Positions 7,330-13,515 of a stretch of 13,515 nucleotides of DNA are shown here, piece by piece. The DNA lies in contig JBGPKX010000141.1 of the NCBI GenBank assembly GCA_041486185.1, positions 1 to 13,515 of the forward strand, in the 5' to 3' direction. The DNA is from QHXW01 sp041486185 (GTDB lineage: Bacteria; Acidobacteriota; Terriglobia; Bryobacterales; Bryobacteraceae). Under the pieces are notes generated by a model that ran no database searches, was not told the origin of the DNA, and saw only the letters and a program-made list of their open reading frames with translations. Within the stretch, counting starts at the first letter, position 1. Every line of letters starts with the position of its first letter. Position numbers and translations under genes: made by a program.

Positions 7330-8034
7330 ATGAAGAAAGTTATCTCCATTGGCCTCTTTCTGGCCCTCACAAATCACGTTTTCGCGCAGCGTCATCAACC
7401 AGGCTTCGGCTTCCGGGGGCTGGGAACGCCGCCGGCGCATGGATTCTTGAACCGGTTTCCCGGCATGATTCCCCGCTTCCAGTTCGTCGGAACCCCGCAC
7501 CAGACGTCGTTCAACCTGGGGATTCCGCCGATTGGCGCCATTCCGCCGCTGGGCGTGAACGTTCTGGGTGTGGATGTGATTACGCCCGGGGTGAACCGCT
7601 TCGGCGGGCGCCACGGATTTTCTCCGTTCTCTGCGTTCGAGTCTTTCGGGTTCGGTGGCTATCCGTTGCTGCCCGTGATGACGGATGGAAACGGCTACGG
7701 GGGCGCGCCGAGTATCATCGTGCTCCAGCCCATCCAAATGCCCTATCAGCCGCCACGGCCTCCGGAGGTCGCGCACGCCGTAGTGCACGACTACCGCCAA
7801 CCGGCCGAGCCGGCAAGCGCGGCGGGCCAAGGCCAGCCGGTCTTCACGCTCGCCATGAGAGATGGATCGACGCACTCCGCCATCCTGGTGTGGGTACAGA
7901 ATGGAGCGGTCCACTACATCGACCCCACGGGCAAGACGGAACACGTGCCGCTGAATACCCTCGACCGCGGAACGACGCAAAGGCTCAATCAGGAGAAGAG
8001 CCTCGAACTCCACTTGCCGGAATTGGATAGCTGA
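7330..8034 (+). CDS. Secreted Gly/Pro-rich protein of unknown function
   Basis: From the ATG at 7330, which has AGGT 8 nt ahead, the product is 234 residues. The signal peptide is MKKVISIGLFLALTNHVFAQ with cleavage after VFA. Residues 21-165 are low in charge and rich in Gly, Pro and Phe (repeated PPIGAIPPLG, GFGFRGLG), probably disordered or envelope-associated. The C-terminal 60 residues look like a small folded domain: FTLAMRDGSTHSAILVWVQN (172-191), then GAVHYIDPTGKTEHVPLNTL (192-211), DRGTTQRLN (212-220) and LELHLPE. I recall this compact C-terminal motif (a 'DGS … W … V.Y.. P.G. … L..LDR..T..LN') on many acidobacterial secreted proteins, without known function. A GTG at 7288 would add 14 residues before the signal peptide and is less likely. 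Own promoter; converges with the DUF190 gene. Confidence 0.75.
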   Translation: MKKVISIGLFLALTNHVFAQRHQPGFGFRGLGTPPAHGFLNRFPGMIPRFQFVGTPHQTSFNLGIPPIGAIPPLGVNVLGVDVITPGVNRFGGRHGFSPFSAFESFGFGGYPLLPVMTDGNGYGGAPSIIVLQPIQMPYQPPRPPEVAHAVVHDYRQPAEPASAAGQGQPVFTLAMRDGSTHSAILVWVQNGAVHYIDPTGKTEHVPLNTLDRGTTQRLNQEKSLELHLPELDS

Positions 8035-8072
8035 CCGAACGCGGCTTAATCTCAGGCGGAATGGACAGGCGC

Positions 8073-8095
8073 GGCCCGGTACGGGTCTATTGTTT
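8073..8095 (+). terminator. Weak candidate terminator
   Basis: GGCCCG (8073-8078), loop GTA, CGGGTC (8082-8087) can form a 6-bp stem with one G·U pair and is followed by TATTGTTT. It lies 39 nt past the stop of the secreted orphan gene, in the tail-to-tail gap with the DUF190 gene. The T-run is interrupted, so the call is tentative. Confidence 0.3.
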
Positions 8096-8124
8096 CGGGG
8101 CCATGCGCGCCAAACGAGCGGTGA

Positions 8125-8457
8125 TCAGGGCCTCGACTTCCGCACGCGAATGCATTCCACGTCGGACGTGGCGATCAGCCCCTTGTCCATCATTTCCTCC
8201 ACGACCGGCAGCAGACGCTCCAGGTTTTCGGCGGTATCGACGATGGTGACGACGATCGGCCGATCGCGCCCGATGAAATGCGCCCGGTGAATTTCGGCGG
8301 TTTCACCGTACCCTTCCAGACCGCGGAAGACAGTCGCGCCGGCGATTTTCATTTCTCTGCATTTCTCGATAACGGCTTCATAGAGCGGCTTCCCCTCGAA
8401 CCGGTCGCTCTCCGAAATGTGCAGCCGCAGCAGCTTGGCGGGAGTTGAGACTGGCAT
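8125..8457 (-). CDS. DUF190 domain protein (PII-like fold)
   Basis: From the ATG at 8457 the product is 110 residues and consists of one DUF190 domain: KLLRLHISESDRFEGKPLYE (8-27), AVIEKCREMKIAGATVFRGL (28-47), EGYGETAEIHRAHFI (48-62), RPIVVTIVDTAENLERLLP (66-84) and the C-terminal LIATSDVECIRV (94-105). DUF190 proteins share the ferredoxin-like fold of PII signalling proteins and are often found beside fluoride channel genes (crcB); no crcB is present here. Instead it follows the acetate kinase gene by 10 nt, with a GAGAG sequence about 8 nt before the ATG, and seems to be the last gene of the xfp–ack operon. The longer reading from 8523 overlaps ack and lacks family similarity. A ligand-sensing or regulatory part in acetyl-phosphate metabolism is inference from context. 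Confidence 0.85.
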   Translation of the reverse strand: MPVSTPAKLLRLHISESDRFEGKPLYEAVIEKCREMKIAGATVFRGLEGYGETAEIHRAHFIGRDRPIVVTIVDTAENLERLLPVVEEMMDKGLIATSDVECIRVRKSRP

Positions 8458-8467
8458 GCGATGACTC

Positions 8468-9703
8468 TCAAATCGTAGCACCGCTCGGTTTACCACCGAT
8501 GAGGGCGATCGTGTGCCGGGCAATCATGAGTTCTTCATTGGTGGGGATGACGCGGATGGATGCGGGACTTCCGGCCCCGGAGATCACCGGGGCGCCGGTT
8601 TCATTGGCCCGTGGATCCAGGATGAGTCCCAGGTGCCCCATTCCGTCGCAGATGCGTCGGCGGATCTCCGGCGCATTCTCTCCGATGCCCGCCGTAAATA
8701 CAAGCTCATCGATCCCGCCGAGCACCGCGGCCAGCGCGCCGAGAAACTTCCGGGCCTGATAGCAAAACAGGTCGACGGCCTCGGCGGCGTGCGAGTCCGT
8801 GGCCGCCCGAGCCAGCAGGTCGCGCATATCGGAACAGCCGCCGGACACTCCCACCAGTCCGGACTTGCGGTTGACGATCTCGCTGACCGCGGCCGCGGTC
8901 AGGTTGCGGCGCTGCATGAGATACAGAATCACTTCCGGGTCGAGATCCCCCGAGCGGCTGCTCATCATGAGGCCGCCTGTGGGCGTGAATCCCATGGTGG
9001 TATCTATCGAGCGCCCGCCGCGAAGGCTCGCCATACTGCAACCGTTGCCGAGATGGGCGATCACCACGCGGCCGTGCGCCACGCCTTCGCCCGCCTGCCG
9101 GGCCAGCTCGCCGATCACATATTCATAGGAGAGGCCGTGATATCCATAGCGCAGGATTCCGTCATCCGAAAGTTCCCGCGGCAAGGCATATAACTGCGCC
9201 ACGCGCGGCATAGTGCGATGAAACGCCGTATCGAACGAGACGACCTGCGCAAGCTCGGGGTCGAATTTTTTCACCGCTTCAATGGCGGCTATCTGCTGCG
9301 GCAAGTGGTCCGGCAAAAACGGCACCAGCTCGCGAATGCGGTTCACCACGGCGGCAGTGACGAGCTCGGGGGCCTGATCCTGAATGCCGCCCCGCACCAG
9401 GCGGTGGCCCACGGCGGCGAGCGTGTGCGGCGTGGCGTGGCTCACAAGGGCCTGACGCGCAAAGGCCTCGCGCACAAACTCGAGCACCCGCCGGAGCGCC
9501 GCTGCATGATCAGGCAGCGCACGGCGCTCATTGGCCGCCTCTTTGTCCTCTTCGCCTTTGGCGCAAAACGAGCTACCGTCGAGGCCTATTCGGTCAGCTT
9601 TGCCCGCGAGCAGCGCGTGCTCCGGGCCGTCAATGGGAAACACGGCGAACTTGAGGCTCGATGACCCGCCGTTGAGCGCGAGAACACAGCGAGTGGGCGT
9701 CAC
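8468..9703 (-). CDS. ackA: Acetate/propionate-family kinase (acetate kinase)
   Basis: The 411-residue protein is an ASKHA-fold acyl kinase that converts acetyl phosphate and ADP to acetate and ATP. Expected elements are present: phosphate-binding LALNGGSSSLKFAVF (8-22, Asn11), VGHRLVRGG with Arg101, SFDTAFHRTMP (156-166, catalytic Asp158), RYGYHGLSYEYV (185-196, His189), AHLGNGCSMASLRGGRSIDT (216-235), SSRSGDLDP (248-256, Arg250), TAGIGENAPEIR (337-348) and PTNEELMIA (387-395). Compared with classical AckA, Cys is replaced by Gly in NGGSSS, and the usual HNP loop reads PFLPDHLP (128-135), which I associate with the kinases paired with phosphoketolase. Start is a GTG at 9703, 13 nt after the xfp stop, without an obvious Shine-Dalgarno sequence, suggesting translational coupling. 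Acetate is the natural substrate given the neighbour; propionate or butyrate cannot be excluded. Confidence 0.92.
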   Translation of the reverse strand: MTPTRCVLALNGGSSSLKFAVFPIDGPEHALLAGKADRIGLDGSSFCAKGEEDKEAANERRALPDHAAALRRVLEFVREAFARQALVSHATPHTLAAVGHRLVRGGIQDQAPELVTAAVVNRIRELVPFLPDHLPQQIAAIEAVKKFDPELAQVVSFDTAFHRTMPRVAQLYALPRELSDDGILRYGYHGLSYEYVIGELARQAGEGVAHGRVVIAHLGNGCSMASLRGGRSIDTTMGFTPTGGLMMSSRSGDLDPEVILYLMQRRNLTAAAVSEIVNRKSGLVGVSGGCSDMRDLLARAATDSHAAEAVDLFCYQARKFLGALAAVLGGIDELVFTAGIGENAPEIRRRICDGMGHLGLILDPRANETGAPVISGAGSPASIRVIPTNEELMIARHTIALIGGKPSGATI

Positions 9704-9716
9704 AGAGCGGGGCCGT

Positions 9717-12116
9717 TCAGTACGGCCATGTCCAGTCTTTGATTTCCGGCATATCGTCGCCGTGCGCGACGATGTACTGCTTGTGCTCGATCAGTTTATC
9801 GCGCAGCCATTGCTTGAAATAGCCGATGGAGTTGCGCAGACGCGGCACGCGGTCGACCAGGTCGCCTGCGAGGTGGAAGCGGTCGAGATCGTTGAGCACC
9901 GTCATGTCGAAAGGAGTTGTGGTGGTTCCTTCTTCTTTATACCCGCGCACGTGCAGGTTTGCATGATTGGTCCGGCGGTAGGTAAGGCGGTGAATCAGCC
10001 AGGGATAGCCGTGATACGCGAAGATGACCGGCTTATCGGTGGTGAAGATGGAATCGAAGTCGCGATCGCTCAACCCGTGGGGGTGCTCGCTCGAGGGTTG
10101 GAGCGTCATGATATCCACTACATTGACCACGCGCACTTTGAGATCGGGCACGTGCTTGCGCAGCAGGTCGGCCGCGGCCAGGGTTTCTAGCGTGGGCACA
10201 TCTCCGGCGCAGGCCAGCACGGCGTCCGGCTCCGTGCCTTCATCGTTACTTGCCCACCGCCAGATGCCGATGCCCGAGGTGCAGTGCTTGATGGCCGATT
10301 CCATGTCGAGCCACTGCGGCGAGGGTTGCTTACCCGCCACGATGACGTTGATGTAATTCCGGCTGCGCAGACAATGATCCACAACGGAGAGCAGTGTATT
10401 GGCGTCGGGCGGCAGATACACGCGCACGATATCGGCCTTCTTATTCACCACCAGGTCGATAAAGCCCGGGTCCTGGTGGCTGAAGCCGTTGTGGTCCTGC
10501 CGCCAGACGTGCGAGGTCAGCAGGTAATTCAGCGAGGCGATGGGCCGCCGCCACGAAACGTCGTGGCTGGTTTTGAGCCATTTGGCGTGCTGGTTGAACA
10601 TCGAATCCACAATGTGAATGAAGGCCTCGTAGCAGGAGAAGAATCCGTGGCGGCCGGTGAGCAGATAGCCTTCGAGCCAGCCCTGGCACATGTGCTCGCT
10701 CAATACCTCCATCACGCGGCCGTTGGGAGACACATGATCGTCGGTGGACAGGATCTGTGCCGTCGAAACCCGGTCGGTAACCTCGAACACGGCATCCAGC
10801 CGGTTGGATGCGGTCTCATCCGGTCCCATGATGCGGAAATTGCGCGACGCCAGATTGAGCTTCATGATGTCCCGCAGGAACTTGCCCGCTACACGCGTGG
10901 CCTCGGCGGTGGTGGCTCCGGGTTTGCGGACCTCGACTGCATATGCCGTGAAGTCCGGCATGGCGAGATCCTTCAACAGCAGCCCGCCATTGGCGTGGGG
11001 ATTCGCGCCCATGCGGCTTTCGCCCTGGGGAGCGAGCGCCGCCAGATCGGAGCGAAGCGCGCCCGTGGAATCGAAAAGCTCCTCGACCCTGTAGGACCGC
11101 ATCCACTGCTCCAGGATCTTCAGATGCGCCGGGTGCGCGGCAAAATCGCCTACGGGCACCTGGTGCGACCGGAACGTGCCTTCGACAGGCTTGCCGTCCA
11201 CCTCCTTGGGACAGGTCCAACCTTTAGGAGTCCGCAGGATCATCATGGGCCACCGGGGACGCTTGCGGAATCCGTTCTGGCGCGCGTCCTGCTGGATATT
11301 GCGGATTTCGTCCATGATGGCGTCGAGCGTGCCGGCCATGAGTTGGTGCATTATTTCCGGCTGATCGCCTTCGACGAAGTAGGGCTTGTAACCGTAGCCG
11401 GCGAACAGGTCGCGCAGTTCCTCATTGGGGAGACGCGACAGTACCGTTGGCCCCGCGATCTTGTATCCGTTCAGATGCAAGACCGGAAAGACAGCGCCGT
11501 CGCGTTCCGGGTTGAGAAACTTATTGGAGTGCCAGCTTCCCGCGAGAGGGCCGGTCTCCGCTTCGCCGTCGCCTACCACGCAGCAGACGACCAGGTCGGG
11601 GTTGTCGAACGCCGCGCCATAGGCGTGCAGTAGCGAGTATCCCAGTTCCCCGCCTTCGTGGATGGAGCCTGGCGTTTCGGGCGCGGCATGGCTGGGAATG
11701 CCGCCGGGAAACGAAAACTGCCTGAAGAGGCGCTTCAGGCCCTCCTCGTTCTGGCTAATATTCGGATAGAACTCGCTGTAAGTGCCTTCCAGATACGTGT
11801 TCGCAACAATGCCGGGCGCGCCATGACCGGGGCCGGTTACGAACACTATGTTTAGGCCGCGCTGCTTGATCACGCGATTCAGATGGACGTATACGAAGTT
11901 GAGACCCGGCGTGGTGCCCCAATGTCCCAAGAGGCGCGGCTTGATGTGCTCGATCTTAAGAGGCTCCTTCAGCAGCGGGTTATCGAAAAGGTAAATCTGG
12001 CCGACTGAAAGATAATTCGCGGCGCGCCAGTAGGCGTCGATTTTCTGCAACTCGTCCGCGGTAAGAGGCTGGCCCGGCTGCGCCAGCGGGCGCGCCTCGG
12101 TCGTATCGCTGATCAT
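9717..12116 (-). CDS. xfp: Phosphoketolase (xylulose-5-phosphate/fructose-6-phosphate)
   Basis: From the ATG at 12116 the product is 799 residues, the usual length. It is a thiamine-diphosphate enzyme that splits xylulose-5-P (to glyceraldehyde-3-P) or fructose-6-P (to erythrose-4-P) with inorganic phosphate, giving acetyl phosphate, in the cytoplasm. Visible motifs: IYLFDNPLLKEPL (41-53), LLGHWGTTPGLNF (62-74, His65), VFVTGPGHGAPGI (91-103, His98), EFYPNISQNEEGL (115-127), FPGGIPSHAAPETPGSIHEG (136-155, His143), the ThDP/Mg motif GDGEAETGPLAGSWHSNKFL (182-201) with HLNGYKI (214-220), and MGPDETASNRL carrying the catalytic-region Glu. The start is fixed by AAGGAG six nt before the ATG; the longer frame to 12188 lacks similarity. 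It heads the probable xfp–ack–DUF190 operon. Which sugar phosphate is preferred cannot be read from sequence. Confidence 0.95.
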   Translation of the reverse strand: MISDTTEARPLAQPGQPLTADELQKIDAYWRAANYLSVGQIYLFDNPLLKEPLKIEHIKPRLLGHWGTTPGLNFVYVHLNRVIKQRGLNIVFVTGPGHGAPGIVANTYLEGTYSEFYPNISQNEEGLKRLFRQFSFPGGIPSHAAPETPGSIHEGGELGYSLLHAYGAAFDNPDLVVCCVVGDGEAETGPLAGSWHSNKFLNPERDGAVFPVLHLNGYKIAGPTVLSRLPNEELRDLFAGYGYKPYFVEGDQPEIMHQLMAGTLDAIMDEIRNIQQDARQNGFRKRPRWPMMILRTPKGWTCPKEVDGKPVEGTFRSHQVPVGDFAAHPAHLKILEQWMRSYRVEELFDSTGALRSDLAALAPQGESRMGANPHANGGLLLKDLAMPDFTAYAVEVRKPGATTAEATRVAGKFLRDIMKLNLASRNFRIMGPDETASNRLDAVFEVTDRVSTAQILSTDDHVSPNGRVMEVLSEHMCQGWLEGYLLTGRHGFFSCYEAFIHIVDSMFNQHAKWLKTSHDVSWRRPIASLNYLLTSHVWRQDHNGFSHQDPGFIDLVVNKKADIVRVYLPPDANTLLSVVDHCLRSRNYINVIVAGKQPSPQWLDMESAIKHCTSGIGIWRWASNDEGTEPDAVLACAGDVPTLETLAAADLLRKHVPDLKVRVVNVVDIMTLQPSSEHPHGLSDRDFDSIFTTDKPVIFAYHGYPWLIHRLTYRRTNHANLHVRGYKEEGTTTTPFDMTVLNDLDRFHLAGDLVDRVPRLRNSIGYFKQWLRDKLIEHKQYIVAHGDDMPEIKDWTWPY

Positions 12117-12121
12117 GAGAA

Positions 12122-12127
12122 ACTCCT
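12122..12127 (-). promoter_or_regulatory. Ribosome-binding site of xfp
   Basis: AAGGAG on the minus strand, six nt before the ATG at 12116. It is the clearest Shine-Dalgarno in the window and decides between this start and the upstream 24-codon extension. Confidence 0.8.
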
Positions 12128-12215
12128 TGGACTGCAAACTTCCGCCGCACTGGCAGCAGGAGCCCTTCGCCAGTGGTCGGCGGCGCAAATGCTGTCGGGT
12201 AACGGCACAGCGCGC

Positions 12216-12274
12216 AAAATGGGGACTGGCTCGAATTTCGCCGCTTTTGCGAAACTTCGTGCCTGTACCCTTTT
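12216..12274. repeat. REP-like imperfect palindrome (25-nt arms, 9-nt loop)
   Basis: Left arm 12216-12240 (AAAAT, GGGGACTGGC, TCGAATTTCG) pairs with right arm 12250-12274 (CGAAACTTCG, TGCCTGTACCC, TTTT) with three mismatches and two single-base bulges; the loop is 12241-12249. It starts about 100 nt upstream of the xfp ATG. On the plus strand the stem is followed by a T-run (12271-12275) and could terminate transcription, but no plus-strand gene precedes it. The GGGACtGGC / GCCTGTcCC design resembles dispersed palindromes I recall from Acidobacteriota and Planctomycetes genomes; only one copy is here. Confidence 0.6.
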
Positions 12275-12420
12275 TGCCCCGTCCTGAATCTTATCCTTCA
12301 AAATCAGCGACGCCCTACACTAGACGCATACCACATCTCTCCTGCTAGACGGGTACCAAACCCTGGGGAGACGGGGTCACCAATCGACTCACGCCGTGCG
12401 ATTCGAGACGTGACCTTGAG

Positions 12421-12515
12421 TGCGGTAGCTAAGGGACCACGCAAGAATAACTGTGCAGCGGTAGCCGTGGCGCACGCCCCCAAAATGTGCAGTTATTGGT
12501 GCGCGGTAGCTAAGG
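12421..12515. repeat. Cluster of short direct and inverted repeats
   Basis: GCGGTAGC occurs at 12422, 12458 and 12503; the first and third are part of an identical 13-mer, GCGGTAGCTAAGG, 81 nt apart. Between them an imperfect inverted repeat pairs 12437-12457 with 12486-12506 (16 of 21 positions), with the core AATAACTG (12446-12453) and CAGTTATT (12490-12497). It ends against the stop of the gene at 12520. It could be a small non-autonomous element remnant or a regulatory array. Confidence 0.55.
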
Positions 12516-12519
12516 TTGC

Positions 12520-12984
12520 TCAGCGCAACAATTTTCGTCCACCGGGGCTCGGCGCGAGCATGAGGTCCGGCGTGAATACGGCGAGCGTCCTGGCGAGTTT
12601 CTCCACATCGGCGCCTTCCTCGACTGGCATCTCGTGTTCTACCCAGCTCGACAGGGGAATATTGCGGAAGTAAATGCGCTCCTGCAAGACCAGGCTTTTC
12701 TTACTGAGGAACAGGGCCTTCTGCTCGCGCAGATAGTGCCGTTCTTCGACGCGCAGGTCGCCTATGAACTCATCGAGCGCCTTGCGTTTCGCGGCCTCCT
12801 CGGTGGCACGAATCGTTTCTTGCAGCGTTTTGGCCTGCCCCTCCAGCCGGGCACGCGCTTCGGCAAGGGCACTGCGCTCGCCCGCGATCGCCGCTTCCAT
12901 GCGCGCTTTCATTACAAAGTAGGCCAGCATGCCGGACCCGACGGAGACCAAAATAGGTAAGCCGACCCAAAGCATCTCGGTCAT
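12520..12984 (-). CDS. Single-TM coiled-coil protein of unknown function
   Basis: From the ATG at 12984 the product is 154 residues. An N-terminal membrane helix (about 4-25, LWVGLPILVSVGSGMLAYFV) is followed by a charged Ala/Glu/Arg-rich coiled coil (about 28-75) and then a conserved-looking block: RVEERHYLREQKALFLSKKS (78-97), LVLQERIYFRNIPLSSWVEH (98-117) and EEGADVEKLARTLAVFTP. I believe close relatives occur widely in Acidobacteriota as unnamed proteins; I know of no function. The topology suggests a short anchor with a cytoplasmic C-terminus. A longer frame reaches 13041 but its extra residues look random, and the TM segment fits the start at 12984; a GTG two codons earlier is an alternative, and neither has a clear Shine-Dalgarno. 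It lies 75 nt behind the glycosyltransferase on the same strand. Confidence 0.75.
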   Translation of the reverse strand: MTEMLWVGLPILVSVGSGMLAYFVMKARMEAAIAGERSALAEARARLEGQAKTLQETIRATEEAAKRKALDEFIGDLRVEERHYLREQKALFLSKKSLVLQERIYFRNIPLSSWVEHEMPVEEGADVEKLARTLAVFTPDLMLAPSPGGRKLLR

Positions 12985-13059
12985 ACGCACTAGTATCGAC
13001 GATTTTGGAATAAAGCTGTAGTTAACGGAGGGCAATATCAAAATCGGGTGACTCTGGCC

Positions 13060-13515
13060 TTATTGTGGCTGCGTGCCGTCGATTTTCTGACCGCTCCAGA
13101 CCGCGCCGAACAGTCCCAAGTGATAGCGGAAGTCGCGAAAAGTGAGCAGGCCGCCGAACGCGCCCAGGCCGGCCGAGATCCGGAACAGCATCCCGCGCAC
13201 GAAGCCATAGCGCTTCCTGAGATAGAGGGCCATACCCAGCTTGAAATCGGCGTCGCGCAAGGCCCGTGTCGATGCGTCAAGCTCGCCCCGGCCGTGATGC
13301 ACCACGCGCGTGGATGGCAGCAGCAGCATCCGCTTGCCGGAGCGGTGCACCTGGAAGCACAGCTCGGCATCGCTGCCGTAGGTGCCGTAGCGCTCGTCAA
13401 TCTGGCGCATGGCGCGCAGGAAAAAGCTGCGTACCATCAGCGCCGCGCCGCGGGAGTATTCGACCGGCGGCTCGCCCGGTTCCGCCTCGGCCGGACGCCA
13501 GGCCAGATCGGTCTG
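13060..13515 (-). CDS. Family-2 glycosyltransferase (partial, C-terminal part)
   Basis: The frame is open from the window edge to a stop at 13060, giving 151 residues, so the N-terminal nucleotide-sugar-binding half is missing. Visible is the second half of a GT2 GT-A domain: VEYSRGAALMVRSFFLRAM (residues 18-36 of the fragment), QIDERYGTYGSDAELCFQVH (38-57), where the ED-like SDAELC replaces the usual EDxDLC, then SGKRMLLLPSTRVVHHG (59-75), the typical 'P.a.v.H' end of the fold. The last about 70 residues are basic and hydrophobic (YGFVRGMLFRISAGLGAFGG) and may touch the membrane. Such enzymes add sugars to lipopolysaccharide, exopolysaccharide or cell-wall glycans; the donor and acceptor cannot be told from this fragment. 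Confidence 0.85.
   Translation of the reverse strand, partial: QTDLAWRPAEAEPGEPPVEYSRGAALMVRSFFLRAMRQIDERYGTYGSDAELCFQVHRSGKRMLLLPSTRVVHHGRGELDASTRALRDADFKLGMALYLRKRYGFVRGMLFRISAGLGAFGGLLTFRDFRYHLGLFGAVWSGQKIDGTQPQ

Larger units (their letters stand above)
12117..12519. other. 403-nt non-coding leader region of xfp with repeats
   Basis: The only stretch over 300 nt without a credible gene. It carries the xfp ribosome-binding site (AAGGAG, minus strand, 12127-12122 region), a REP-like hairpin (12216-12274), a nested inverted repeat (GGTCAC 12375-12380 with GTGACC 12410-12415, enclosing AATCG 12382-12386 with CGATT 12399-12403), and a cluster of GCGGTAGC repeats (12421-12515). Short open frames here lack good ribosome-binding sites and recognisable domains. 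I could not find a convincing -35/-10 pair for xfp. Confidence 0.7.

Noticed and set aside
7309..8013. 234-codon minus-strand frame
   Set aside because: Antisense shadow of the secreted Gly/Pro-rich gene, Arg-rich.
7281..8030. 249-codon plus-strand frame overlapping the secreted orphan
   Set aside because: Arg/Pro-rich out-of-frame reading; the alternative frame has a signal peptide and a folded-looking C-terminus.
10284..11633. 449-codon open frame on the plus strand
   Set aside because: Lies wholly antisense to xfp, whose motifs are unambiguous; no recognisable domain. Typical of antisense frames in GC-rich coding DNA.
12113..12301. 62-codon minus-strand frame ending at the xfp start (possible leader peptide)
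   Set aside because: TTG start without a Shine-Dalgarno, runs through the REP-like hairpin, and the sequence looks random. A leader peptide was considered but is not supported.
12421..12515. CRISPR array
   Set aside because: Repeats are only 8-13 nt, unevenly spaced (36 and 45 nt) and just three in number, with no cas genes.
12410..12673. 87-codon plus-strand frame across the repeat cluster
   Set aside because: Overlaps the repeat region and the antisense of the gene at 12520; composition and lack of ribosome-binding site argue against coding.

Overview
GC-rich bacterial chromosome. The protein families suggest a soil-type Acidobacteriota, probably near Solibacter/Bryobacter: a secreted S10 carboxypeptidase, conserved orphan secreted proteins, a phosphoketolase–acetate kinase pair, a bacillithiol-transferase-like DinB protein, and intergenic repeats of a style I associate with that phylum. 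This placement is inference from family resemblance; there is no rRNA or other marker in the window.

Layout. Left edge (1-1026, minus): uroporphyrinogen-III synthase (hemD) followed by the start of an AtpZ/AtpI-type ATP-synthase accessory gene that runs off the window. Region 1092-3088 (plus): a DinB/YfiT-type thiol transferase-like protein, a stand-alone DUF4157 (eCIS core) putative zinc peptidase, and a secreted acetamidase/formamidase-family protein. Region 3110-5525 (minus, convergent with the amidase): a class I SAM-dependent methyltransferase with a long C-terminal coiled coil, followed 16 nt later by a secreted beta-rich protein. Region 5667-8034 (plus, divergent from the methyltransferase): a secreted serine carypeptidase-type S10 enzyme (serine carboxypeptidase), then a secreted Gly/Pro-rich orphan behind a perfect TATAAT box that abuts a 16-bp palindrome.

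Region 8125-12116 (minus) is the metabolic core: phosphoketolase (xfp), acetate/propionate-family kinase (ack) and a DUF190 PII-like protein, separated by 13 and 10 nt and so probably one operon. Together the first two enzymes cleave xylulose-5-P or fructose-6-P to acetyl-P and then recover ATP plus acetate. The DUF190 protein is a plausible but untested regulatory partner. Upstream of xfp lies the only long non-coding stretch (12117-12519), which carries a REP-like hairpin and a second cluster of short direct and inverted repeats. The right edge (12520-13515, minus) has a one-TM coiled-coil protein of unknown function and the C-terminal part of a family-2 glycosyltransferase.

I see no tRNA, rRNA, CRISPR array, intact insertion sequence or complete defence system. 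The most interesting leads are the DUF190 gene in the phosphoketolase operon, the orphan DUF4157 peptidase next to a secreted amidase, the palindrome-overlapped promoter at 7227-7248, and the repeat-rich leader of xfp.
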